From a virus, in the IMG/VR virus record IMGVR_UViG_3300030906_000025, positions 1 to 50,249 of that record: 50,249 nt of DNA. One strand, 5' to 3'. The notes under the pieces are model-generated. The model saw only the letters and a program-made list of their open reading frames with translations. It did no database searches and had not been told where the DNA came from. Position 1 is the stretch's first letter; the number at the start of each line of letters is the position of its first letter. Below, piece after piece: positions 8,725 through 16,129 of the stretch. Made by a program: the position numbers and the translations under genes.

Positions 8725-9150
8725 CTACCTCACGTGGTGATGAATCCGCCGGATCCGGCGAGACCGAGGCGAGGAGTTGCCGACCCGCGAACCCACGCGG
8801 CGCTTCGGCCGGTAGCCCATCTCGGACCGGTTCTGCCGCTGGGCAGCGGTGAGCGGTGAGCGCTGGCCGGCCCGCAGCACACGGTGACGCGACTTCCGGG
8901 CGGTCTTCCGCGCGGCCTTGCGGGCGGCGGTCTTCGCAGCCCTGGCCTTCGCGCGCGCGGCCTTCGCCGCGGCGAGCCGCGCCAGCCGTGCCTTCTTGCG
9001 CTCCGCATAGCGGGCCTTGAGCTTCGCAGCGATCTTCGCGCGAGTTGCTGCGGACTCCCTGTGCCCGTGGTGCTTGTGGTGCTTGCCCTTCAAGGCCTTC
9101 GAAATCTTGGCCTTCGTCGCCGCCGACATCGCCTTGCGCTTCGCCGCCAC
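8725..9150 (-). CDS. Highly basic NUMOD3-like protein
   Basis: 141 residues, extremely rich in Lys, Arg, Ala and His. The opening repeats a motif, KAKISKALKGK then RAKIAAKLKARYAERKK, that looks like the NUMOD3 DNA-binding helix pair of homing endonucleases; the centre is a histone H1-like KxAARKAARK run. I chose the GTG directly after the preceding stop, which has a GAGGGG ribosome site; an ATG eight codons in is possible. It sits between the connector and the tail terminator in the position of a head protein, so it could bind DNA in the capsid. No catalytic nuclease domain is visible. Confidence 0.65.
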   Translation of the reverse strand: MAAKRKAMSAATKAKISKALKGKHHKHHGHRESAATRAKIAAKLKARYAERKKARLARLAAAKAARAKARAAKTAARKAARKTARKSRHRVLRAGQRSPLTAAQRQNRSEMGYRPKRRVGSRVGNSSPRSRRIRRIHHHVR

Positions 9151-9152
9151 GG

Positions 9153-9806
9153 TCAGCCCCTCGCGTACGAGCCGACAATCTGCGTGGCCCGCGACCACAG
9201 GTCATCCGGATCATGCGACTGCACCGCCGGATCGAGCTCAGCGACCGCCAGGCTCGCCGTCGCGAACTTGCACGCCCGCACCAGCGACGACGGGACCGTC
9301 GAGTAGCCGCCCGAGTACGTGGACACGATCGTCGTCCCCGGCGGCACGAACGTCCCCAGCTGGAAACGCACATGCCCGGTGTCCGGCTCGTACTGCAACT
9401 GCGTCACATCCACGTCCTGGACGCCCGAGAACGAACGCAGCAACTGCACGCTCGTCAACGACCCGGCCCAGTACTCGGGGGTGCGCGGCGGGAACTCCCG
9501 CAACCAGAAGTGCCGCACCAGCAGCGTCGAACCCAGCGACTGCGCCCGCGAGAACCCCAACTGCGACGTCGGATCCAACGGCACATACGCGTCGAGGGCA
9601 TCCTCGATGTCCAAGGCGTCCGCGCGCTGCGTCTCAACCATGTCGGTGAACGGCGCCAGCCTGCGGTCGGCGTAGTCCTCCAGCATGCGGGTCGCTTCCA
9701 TCAGCAGGTCCATCAGCGCATCGGTGGAGTAGTCCCGCACCAGGTCCGCCAAGGGCCCTTCCGAGAACTGGGCGGGCGTGGCCAGCGGCGCTACGGTGTC
9801 GGCCAC
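9153..9806 (-). CDS. Head-tail connector protein (gp6/gp15-like)
   Basis: 217 residues, GTG start with an AGGGGG ribosome site. Helical N-terminal half (TDALMDLLMEATRMLEDYAD, a phrase found in phage head-tail connectors of the gp6 type), then a beta region ending TIVSTYSGGYSTVPSSLVRA, followed by a helix. The 'TYSGGY...P..L..AC' block is a hallmark of connectors. It lies between the capsid region and tail genes as expected and closes the portal ring for tail docking. Confidence 0.8.
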   Translation of the reverse strand: MADTVAPLATPAQFSEGPLADLVRDYSTDALMDLLMEATRMLEDYADRRLAPFTDMVETQRADALDIEDALDAYVPLDPTSQLGFSRAQSLGSTLLVRHFWLREFPPRTPEYWAGSLTSVQLLRSFSGVQDVDVTQLQYEPDTGHVRFQLGTFVPPGTTIVSTYSGGYSTVPSSLVRACKFATASLAVAELDPAVQSHDPDDLWSRATQIVGSYARG

Positions 9807-9815
9807 GACCGCCCC

Positions 9816-10088
9816 CTACTCTGCGACGGGCGTCTTGCGCGGACGTCCGACGCGCCTGGCCGGCGCCGGAGTGTCGGACTGCTCGCCGTTGTCGCTGTTG
9901 TCGTCATCGGCCGGGTCTGGCTCGGGCTCCGGAGCGACCTCGGGCGGTGCGATCTCGGAGAAGCCCGCGTCGCGGATACCGAGGAGCTGCAGACCGAGAT
10001 CGTAGGGGACCTCGACCGCATCCTCGGCGGTCGTCCAGCTATAGCCGCCCGGCGCCGACCCGGGCGCACGGCTCTTGCGCAGCCACAT
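9816..10088 (-). CDS. Small capsid-region protein with AT-hook-like tail
   Basis: 90 residues. The first half, YSWTTAEDAVEVPYDLGLQL, resembles short proteins that follow the capsid gene in actinophages (Rho-like or head-fibre N-terminal pieces). Then comes an acidic stretch (PEPEPDPADDDNSDNGEQSD) and a basic end with RRVGRPRK, close to an AT-hook core. Function unknown; a capsid accessory or DNA-contacting role is an inference. Confidence 0.7.
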   Translation of the reverse strand: MWLRKSRAPGSAPGGYSWTTAEDAVEVPYDLGLQLLGIRDAGFSEIAPPEVAPEPEPDPADDDNSDNGEQSDTPAPARRVGRPRKTPVAE

Positions 10089-10168
10089 GGACTGTCGCCT
10101 CCTTCAAGGAGTTGCAGGGGATGAGCTGGCCCCGGCCGAGGACTGGTCGGCCGGGGCCTGGCGCGGGA

Positions 10169-11527
10169 TCAGACAGCACTGACCAGGCGCGAGTACCGCC
10201 CGGCATATTTCGGCGCGCGCAACGCAGCCACGGTGTCGGTGACCACGGCGAACGGGAGGACGTCCGGGCTGGTCGTGGTCGGTGCCAGCGGGATGACCTG
10301 CATGTCGCGGGTGTACGGGCGCAGGAAGAAGTTGGGGTCCTTCGGCACGAGGTAGATGTCCTCGTGGCCCGCGCCGCGCGCCTTCGCCCCACTGTTGCCG
10401 CCCTGGTACAGGGTCGGGCCGGTGTTGCCGGAGCTGTTGGTCTGCAGGTTGGTGCCGGTGTCGATGATGCTGGTCACGGCAGTGCCGGTGGTGTCGAACG
10501 CGTCGACGACGCCGACGAGGGACTCGGTGCCGGTGGTGGTGGACCGGTAGACCTTGTACAGGATCGGGGAGGCGCCGTCCGGCATGTTGGTCGGGGTGGA
10601 GAAGCTCAACGTCACCGTGGACGTGGAGCCAGTGGTGGTCTGGGAGACCTCGGTGGAGCACTGGATCTCGCCGAAGCGGGCGATCACCGCACTGACCTGG
10701 TAGTAGTACGTGGTCGCCGCGAGGGTGCCGCCGGTGGTGGCGGTCGCGGTGGAGACCGCGCCCATCTGGTTGGAGCGGGGCGCGAGGAACGAGGACTCGA
10801 CCAGCGGGACGCCGCGGTAGGTCGGGACGATCAGACCGGCGGCGACCTCGATCTCGCCCATGAACCGCTGCTGCGTGCTGAGCAGCTGCGAGATGGATCC
10901 GAGGATCGCGGGCGACATGATGAACATGTAGCTGCCGCCGTTGACGGGCAGACCCGCGTTGCTGGAGACCTGTGCCATCAGCGAGTCGAGGATCTTGGTG
11001 CTGAAGGTCGCGCCCGCGCCGTCGGTCGCGTTGGTGTAGGCGTTGGAGCCGGTCCCGTTGGTGAAGTTCGAGACCAGGTAGTCCAGGCCGGAGCAGATCG
11101 GGTACAGGCCGTTGGCGGTCGCCGGGTCGTTGCCCCAGATGAAGGAGTTCTCGACGGACCACAGCATCGACTGGACGGTGCCGTCGATTTCCAGCTGCCG
11201 CAGGTCACCAACGAGGTCGCGGGTGACGGTCTGCGCGAAGCCCGTCACAGCGCCGACGGCCTGGAACAGCTTGATGTTGAAGACGGCCTGCTCGTAGGTC
11301 GAGTTGCCGAGCGGGCGGGCGCCGCCGTCGACGACGCCACCGGCGTCCGGGCGCTGGGTGCGCCGGTTGAAGAAGTACTGCGTGGAGCCCCACTGGCGGG
11401 CCGGGATCGCCGCGAGGAGCGGCGCGAACCGGCGCTGGTACTCAAGGAGCAGCGGGTCGATCTGCTTTTGCACGAGGCCCGGGACGGAAGTTGCAGCCGT
11501 CAGGGCTTCCTCAAGTTCGGTCGGCAT
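10169..11527 (-). CDS. Major capsid protein, HK97 fold, with inserted Ig/Fn3-like domain
   Basis: Forms the capsid shell. Residues ~1-255 show a capsid N-arm and core (QIDPLLLEYQRRFAPLLAAI, later QSMLWSVENSFIWGNDP, and GGSYMFIMSPAILGSI). Around residues 255-365 a Thr/Ser-rich beta module interrupts it: TYYYQVSAVIARFGE, then ILYKVYRSTTTG, which reads as an Fn3/Ig-like fold. The shell fold resumes with EDIYLVPKDPNFFLRPY. I prefer the ATG giving MPTELEEALT because GAGG lies just upstream; an ATG eight codons earlier is also open. Preceded by the protease/scaffold gene with an HNH gene between them. Confidence 0.9.
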   Translation of the reverse strand: MPTELEEALTAATSVPGLVQKQIDPLLLEYQRRFAPLLAAIPARQWGSTQYFFNRRTQRPDAGGVVDGGARPLGNSTYEQAVFNIKLFQAVGAVTGFAQTVTRDLVGDLRQLEIDGTVQSMLWSVENSFIWGNDPATANGLYPICSGLDYLVSNFTNGTGSNAYTNATDGAGATFSTKILDSLMAQVSSNAGLPVNGGSYMFIMSPAILGSISQLLSTQQRFMGEIEVAAGLIVPTYRGVPLVESSFLAPRSNQMGAVSTATATTGGTLAATTYYYQVSAVIARFGEIQCSTEVSQTTTGSTSTVTLSFSTPTNMPDGASPILYKVYRSTTTGTESLVGVVDAFDTTGTAVTSIIDTGTNLQTNSSGNTGPTLYQGGNSGAKARGAGHEDIYLVPKDPNFFLRPYTRDMQVIPLAPTTTSPDVLPFAVVTDTVAALRAPKYAGRYSRLVSAV

Positions 11528-11552
11528 GAGTGCCTCGTCTTTCGTGGGCATG

Positions 11553-11585
11553 CGAAAGCCCCGCCGGGGTGTCCGGGCGGGGCTT
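11553..11585. terminator. GC-rich hairpin between capsid gene and HNH gene
   Basis: GCCCCGCC and GGCGGGGC form a stem separated by a short loop, with AAG on one side and TTTC on the other. On the minus strand it lies immediately before the capsid start, so it could also be a 5' mRNA hairpin or processing site that protects capsid mRNA. Confidence 0.45.
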
Positions 11586-11611
11586 CGGAAGTGATGGAGA
11601 GCCGGAAGCGA

Positions 11612-11623
11612 TATGCTTCTGAC
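11612..11623 (+). promoter_or_regulatory. Candidate leaderless -10 element for HNH gene
   Basis: TATGCT followed by TCTGAC and then the ATG. The same arrangement (six-base -10, six-base gap with GAC, ATG) precedes the intein HNH gene. No clear -35 is seen at 17-18 bases. Confidence 0.4.
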
Positions 11624-12190
11624 ATGAGTTCTGATGCGTGCCTGAACGGCTGCTACCGCGCCTTATACGCCCGAGGTCTCTGCAATCCCTGTTATCAGCG
11701 CTGGCGTCGCAGGTATGCGGGTGAGGCCCTCAGTGGGCTGCCCGAAGAGCAGCGGTTCTGGGCGAAGGTAGAGAAGACGGACGACTGCTGGATCTGGGGC
11801 GGGGGCGTCAACGCGCACGGCTATGGCGGATTCGGAAGACCATCGAAGGTCGCGCACCGTGTTGCCTACGAGTTGGCCGTCGGGCTGATTCCTGAAGGTC
11901 TCGAACTCGACCACCTGTGCCACGGCAGAGACCGGTCGTGCCCTGGCGGCGACTTGTGCCCACATCGCAGATGTGTCCGACCAGACCACCTGGAGCCGGT
12001 GACCACGAAGATCAATGCTCACCGGTCTGGCAGTGTGTCTGGGCTGAACGCCGCCAAGGACGTCTGCATCCGCGACCACGAATTCGACGAGGTCAACACC
12101 TACGTCAACAAGGCAGGGCATCGTGTTTGTCGCGCATGCGCACGCGAGAAGACCCGCAAGCGCCGGGCTGCACGAGCTGCGGCGGACTGA
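11624..12190 (+). CDS. Free-standing HNH homing endonuclease
   Basis: 188 residues on the strand opposite to the structural operon. N-terminal Cys pairs (CLNGCYRALYARGLCNPCYQRW) form a zinc-binding module, then a WIWGGG...HGYGGFG domain and an HNH core, LELDHLCHGRDRSCPGGDLC followed by CVRPDHLEPVT. A second Cys pair lies at the end. Such genes are mobile and cut an empty allele. The ATG has no ribosome site, but TATGCT ends six bases upstream, matching the HNH gene in the terminase intein; it may be leaderless. An in-frame ATG lies 30 bases upstream. It ends three bases before the protease stop. Confidence 0.85.
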   Translation: MSSDACLNGCYRALYARGLCNPCYQRWRRRYAGEALSGLPEEQRFWAKVEKTDDCWIWGGGVNAHGYGGFGRPSKVAHRVAYELAVGLIPEGLELDHLCHGRDRSCPGGDLCPHRRCVRPDHLEPVTTKINAHRSGSVSGLNAAKDVCIRDHEFDEVNTYVNKAGHRVCRACAREKTRKRRAARAAAD

Positions 12191-12193
12191 CTG

Positions 12194-14005
12194 TCAGACG
12201 CCGATCTTCCCGAAGTCGCCGAGAAGGTGGTCGGCGCGGTCGTCCCACATCTCGGCGCCGGTCTTGGGCTTGGCGTCGGGGCTGTCGGTCTCGGTGGTGC
12301 GGTGCCCGGCGCGCGGCGGCAGACCGTAGGCCTTGAGGAGCTGCGGAATGGCGTCCTTCATCGCCGCATTGATGGCCTCGTCGACCTGCGCCTTGGTGTA
12401 GGTCTCCTCGGTCGGGGCCGGTGCGGTGACCGGAGCCGCGGCCTCCTGCGCCACGACAGCGGGGGCGACCGGCGCGACAGGGGTGGCCGGCGCTGCGACC
12501 GGTGCAGCCTCGGCGACCGGTGCGGCCGGTGCGACGTGCTGCAGGAGCTGCGCGAACTGCTCCTGAGTGAGGCCGACCATCAGCGGCGCGACGGACTGGG
12601 CGGTGGTGGGTGCCGGGGTGGCGGGAGCCGCCGTCTCGGCGGCCGGGGTGACGACGTCGGTCACGGCGGACTCCTTCACTGTGGGGACGGGTTCGACAAC
12701 CGGGTCCGGCGTCGAAAGCTGGGGGGCGACTGCGGGTGCGGTCTCGTCCGCGGACGCCTGCGTCGAGTTGCAGGTGCCGCAGTCGTTGCACGGGCACGGG
12801 CAGCCGGGGCCGCCTGCCATCTGGTGCGGGACGGAGCAGCCGCAGCCGCACGGGCAGCCGGAGCCGGGCTGGGGTTCGTCAGCCATGTCGGGGTCCTCCT
12901 CGTCTTCGGGTTCGTCGGCGTCGCCGAGGCCCCGGTCGATGTCTTCGGCCGGTGCGCCTTCGACGTCGATGTCGTCGTCGAGGTCCGGGTCCAGGGCGGT
13001 TAGTGCGTCGCAGGCGCCGGCCATGGCGGCGGCGCCGACCGCCTGGAGGTCGTGGGCGTCGATGAGGCGCGAGGTGACGCTGACGGTCGTCGGCCCGTTC
13101 GTCAGCGAGATGTAGATGTCGCCGCCGGACTGGTCCATGGCCCAGCATTCGGCGAGGGATTCGGAGACTGGAGCGACGGTTTCGATGAGCCAGTTCTCGG
13201 CAGACACCATCACGCCGAAGCCCTGGAGGGCCTTTCGAATCTTGGCCTTGATGTTCTTGAGCTGCTTCGACGTGTACAGGCGCGCATTGTCGGCCTGGTG
13301 GATGTAGCTCCACGCCGCCTTGGCCTTGATCTTCGTCGAGAGGTCGTACCGCTTCTGCTTGTCCTTCTGGTAGCCCGGGTCGGCGAACGGCCCGCTGGAC
13401 TGCGGTGCGGCCTCGGGGACCGGCGTGGCCGCCTCTTCGGTGATGACGGTGGCCACGGGGACCTCCCAGGTTTCGGCGATAGGGGTACGCCCGGCGGTGG
13501 CCGGCGCGGATTCGGTCGGCGGCGATCCGCCGGGGGAGTCGATGAGCGCCTGGACGACTCCGGGCGTTGCCGTCATGTCGACGGCGTCGACTTCCAAGTC
13601 GTCGGCGGTGGTGGCCATCTGGCCGTTGACTTCGACGCTCTTGGTCTCGCCGAGGAAGTAGCCGTGGATGCTGACGCTCTTGAGGCCGGGCGGCCCGCCG
13701 TCGGCTGGCTGCACGAGCGCCGCGATGTCCCGGGCTGGCGCGGTGTCGTACCAGCGGGCTTCGAAGCGGGCGGAGCCATCGGGTGCTTGCTGGACTCTGA
13801 CGACCCGACCCACGATGAGCTGGGAATTATCACCGGCGCTGTGATGTGTACGCATCACAATCGGTAGGGCGTCGGGATCTGCGATGCGCTCCTGCATCCG
13901 AGCGACGGCCTTACCGATCAGCTCCTTGGTGTACAGACACCGGTTGAGGCTGACGCCTGGGTACAGGAATGTGCCGGTGAATGGCTTGAGCGCAGCGGCG
14001 GCCAT
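12194..14005 (-). CDS. Capsid maturation protease fused to scaffold
   Basis: 603 residues. The first ~150 form the prohead protease: a conserved His pair in MRTHHSAGDNSQLIVGRV and a serine strand LKSVSIHGYF, consistent with an S78/U35-type His-Ser enzyme. Residues ~215-265 (KRYDLSTKIKAKAAWSYIHQ) match a helical module often annotated DUF6582 in actinophages. A Cys cluster, GCPCGCGCSVPHQ plus CPCPCNDCGTC, near residue 390 is unusual. The C-terminal 190 residues are Ala/Pro/Val-rich and end in a helix EETYTKAQVDEAINAAM, typical of scaffold. The protease normally cleaves the scaffold away during maturation. Confidence 0.8.
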   Translation of the reverse strand: MAAAALKPFTGTFLYPGVSLNRCLYTKELIGKAVARMQERIADPDALPIVMRTHHSAGDNSQLIVGRVVRVQQAPDGSARFEARWYDTAPARDIAALVQPADGGPPGLKSVSIHGYFLGETKSVEVNGQMATTADDLEVDAVDMTATPGVVQALIDSPGGSPPTESAPATAGRTPIAETWEVPVATVITEEAATPVPEAAPQSSGPFADPGYQKDKQKRYDLSTKIKAKAAWSYIHQADNARLYTSKQLKNIKAKIRKALQGFGVMVSAENWLIETVAPVSESLAECWAMDQSGGDIYISLTNGPTTVSVTSRLIDAHDLQAVGAAAMAGACDALTALDPDLDDDIDVEGAPAEDIDRGLGDADEPEDEEDPDMADEPQPGSGCPCGCGCSVPHQMAGGPGCPCPCNDCGTCNSTQASADETAPAVAPQLSTPDPVVEPVPTVKESAVTDVVTPAAETAAPATPAPTTAQSVAPLMVGLTQEQFAQLLQHVAPAAPVAEAAPVAAPATPVAPVAPAVVAQEAAAPVTAPAPTEETYTKAQVDEAINAAMKDAIPQLLKAYGLPPRAGHRTTETDSPDAKPKTGAEMWDDRADHLLGDFGKIGV

Positions 14006-14220
14006 CAGCTACCTCCTCGGCGGGTCCGGGCGGCGCGCGCCGTGGCTGCAGGGGGAGGTGCGGGCTTCTTGCGGGCCCGGTCGGCGGCGAACAGCCGCAG
14101 GATCGCCTCGCGGACACGCGAATCCTCGTCGATGGCGGTGATCAGCCAGTCGCGGAACTCGACCTCAGCGGTGGCTTCGTCGTGGTGCCGTCCCGGCGCC
14201 CTGGCCGGTCGCATGTACAC
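14005..14220 (-). CDS. Short basic protein in head operon, unknown
   Basis: About 71 residues with a helical core, EVEFRDWLITAIDEDSRVRE, and an Arg/Ala/Pro-rich end. Its stop overlaps the start of the protease/scaffold gene. The exact start is unclear: a GTG overlapping the preceding stop, a GTG two bases after it, or an ATG two codons later are all in frame; AGG of the ribosome site is best spaced for the last two. No domain recognised. Confidence 0.6.
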   Translation of the reverse strand: MYMRPARAPGRHHDEATAEVEFRDWLITAIDEDSRVREAILRLFAADRARKKPAPPPAATARAARTRRGGS

Positions 14221-14222
14221 GG

Positions 14223-14594
14223 TCACCTGCCGTACAGGCTGAGCGTCACACCAGTGAACGCGGGGGTGGTGCCGCCGAGCGTCCACGTGACCTGGCACAG
14301 CATCGGCAGGACCAGGTTCGAGGTGTGCAGGCCGCAGGACCCGGACTGATGGCCAGCTGCCGTGAGCGCGGTCAGTGCCAGGGCGGCAGGGTAGACGTTG
14401 GCGTCCTGGTCGAGGAGGTCGACCTGGACGGTGAGTGTCGGGGTCGTGCCGCTGGGGGCGTTCGCGACGAAGGCGGCGAGCCACAGGTCGGTGACGTCGT
14501 GGATGTCCAGAACCACGGAGGAGGTGCTGGACGCCCCAATGAGGGAGGCGCCGTCCAGGGACCAGACCTTGCGGCCGTACGGATAGATCGCCAC
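14223..14594 (-). CDS. Beta-rich structural protein, unknown
   Basis: 123 residues, MAIYPYGRKVWSLDGASLIG..., dominated by alternating hydrophobic and Ser/Thr residues, which suggests a small beta sandwich. It lies between the MuF-type head protein and the protease in the head operon; head decoration is a reasonable inference but no family match is evident. Start lies two bases after the MuF stop. Confidence 0.7.
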   Translation of the reverse strand: MAIYPYGRKVWSLDGASLIGASSTSSVVLDIHDVTDLWLAAFVANAPSGTTPTLTVQVDLLDQDANVYPAALALTALTAAGHQSGSCGLHTSNLVLPMLCQVTWTLGGTTPAFTGVTLSLYGR

Positions 14595-14596
14595 AG

Positions 14597-16060
14597 CTAC
14601 TCCTCGCCTTCGTCGGGGATCGCGGTTGACGGCGGGGGAGCGCCGGGGACATCGGCATCCGCCGGCGAAAGCACACAGCGACAGTTCGGGTGAAGCGGCG
14701 GCACGGGCGCGTCGGCGATGGCGTACGGGCTGCCGCTCTCGGCGTCCTGGCAGGCCGCGCAGACGTTGTTGCCGCCGGCGGTCCAGTAGTTGAGCATGGT
14801 GACGCCGCCGTCAGTGAATGTGCCGACCGCGCCGCTGCTCCATGCCTGGCCCATGGCCATGTCGAGGGGGGCGGTGACCGGGGTGGCGCCGTCGCCGGTG
14901 AGTGCGGCGCGGACGGCGGCGAGGAGCGCTGCGAGGGTCAGCTTCGCGGCGAAGCCCTTGGCGAGGAGTCGCGCGAGTGTCGAAGCCGCGCCGGACATGA
15001 TTTTCGCTGCGACGGGTGGTGCCTGCCCCCAGGTCGTGAGGTCGCTGATGTCGTCGCGGGCTGAGTCGTAGGCGGCGGCCATGTCGTGCTTGCTGCCGCT
15101 GATGGCACGCCCTGCCGCTGCACCTTCAGCCTGGGCATCACCCAGCGCAGTGGTGATGCTGTCGAGGAACTTCTGGTAGGCGGGGTCGGCCATGTTGGCG
15201 CCAATGAATGCTTGGCGTGCGATGGCGAGGGCCTGCATCCTGATGGCCTGCGGCGACTGGTCGGGCAGATTGGGTGCTTGGGCGTGGAAGCTTCCGACGA
15301 GTTCGTCGAGGGAGATGAGTTGCAGGCACTTGGCCCAGGCGGCGAGGACTGCGGCCTGGTGCTGCTTCTCGCGCTTCTCGCGGCGCTGGTAGATCAGCGC
15401 CCAGGTCCCTTCAAGCTGCCCGATCTTGATGGTGGCTTCGAGGACGGCCGGGGCATCGGGATGCCCGCACGCCCATTCGACTGCGGCGATCGAGGCTGCG
15501 CGGACCTCGTCGGTCATCGGGGCGTCGCGGACGCTGGCCCAGCCCGTGGCGAATGCGGTCCGGGCGTCCTCGCGCAGACTGCTGGCGGTCTCACTGGCGA
15601 GGGTGTAGCCGGTGCGGTCGCCTGCGTGGACGGCGTTGACCGTGGTGAACAGGACGGGCGTGCACGGGATGCGGTCGATGGGCGACTCGGCGTCCGGGTC
15701 GATGAATGCGATCGAGATGTGCGCGGTGTGGCCGTGCTCGCGCGGGACGTCTATGCCGTGCGCGGCGAGTACATCAAGGGTGTCGCGGCGCAGGTCCTCG
15801 ATTCCGGGCCCGTCGACGAGGGCAACGATGACATCCAGTTCGCCGCCGGTGAACCGGGCATGGCCGGAGATGCTTGCCTGGATCGGTGGCCGGTCGGCGA
15901 GGCTCGCCGCGACCTTGCGCAGCGTGTCCCGGTCGACGCCGACCGCCGGGCCCGTGTAGGCAATCGTGCAATGCATGGACTCGGGCAAGATGCCGCCAGG
16001 GACGGCAAGCTGCTCGGCGAGGTCAAGCGGCGGATACAGGGCGATCATGCTGCCGTTCAC
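14597..16060 (-). CDS. 2H phosphoesterase domain fused to MuF-type minor head protein
   Basis: 487 residues with two parts. Residues ~5-155 are a 2H phosphoesterase (LigT/CPD-like): the two catalytic motifs are visible as H30-C-T32 in SMHCTIAYTG and H114-I-S116 in HTAHISIAF. Residues ~165-487 are a portal-associated MuF/SPP1 gp7-like head protein, with long helices and the conserved ending CAACQDAESG...PPLHPNCRC. MuF proteins can enter the capsid and be ejected with DNA (family knowledge), so the enzyme may be delivered into the cell. 2H enzymes act on cyclic phosphodiesters: RNA 2',3' ends or cyclic oligonucleotides. Which substrate is used here cannot be seen. Confidence 0.8.
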   Translation of the reverse strand: MNGSMIALYPPLDLAEQLAVPGGILPESMHCTIAYTGPAVGVDRDTLRKVAASLADRPPIQASISGHARFTGGELDVIVALVDGPGIEDLRRDTLDVLAAHGIDVPREHGHTAHISIAFIDPDAESPIDRIPCTPVLFTTVNAVHAGDRTGYTLASETASSLREDARTAFATGWASVRDAPMTDEVRAASIAAVEWACGHPDAPAVLEATIKIGQLEGTWALIYQRREKREKQHQAAVLAAWAKCLQLISLDELVGSFHAQAPNLPDQSPQAIRMQALAIARQAFIGANMADPAYQKFLDSITTALGDAQAEGAAAGRAISGSKHDMAAAYDSARDDISDLTTWGQAPPVAAKIMSGAASTLARLLAKGFAAKLTLAALLAAVRAALTGDGATPVTAPLDMAMGQAWSSGAVGTFTDGGVTMLNYWTAGGNNVCAACQDAESGSPYAIADAPVPPLHPNCRCVLSPADADVPGAPPPSTAIPDEGEE

Positions 16061-16090
16061 CCATCGCCCCCCGCCGTGCGTTGAGCGAGA

Positions 16091-16125
16091 CCTGCGGAGT
16101 TGAAGTCGCCATCTGCCCCGCAGGT
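16091..16125. terminator. Hairpin between fibre-like and MuF genes
   Basis: CCTGCGG and CCGCAGG pair across a 20-base loop. There is no T run, so termination is uncertain; it may be an RNA processing hairpin. Confidence 0.3.
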
Positions 16126-16129
16126 GGCC

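Noticed and set aside
9947-11620. N-terminal 550 residues of a long + frame that ends in the HNH gene
   Set aside because: This part is antisense to the capsid gene. Only the HNH part has motifs and its own start.
14223-14676. Longer version of the 71-residue gene running upstream
   Set aside because: It overlaps two other well-formed genes in another frame and has no start with a ribosome site before 14226.
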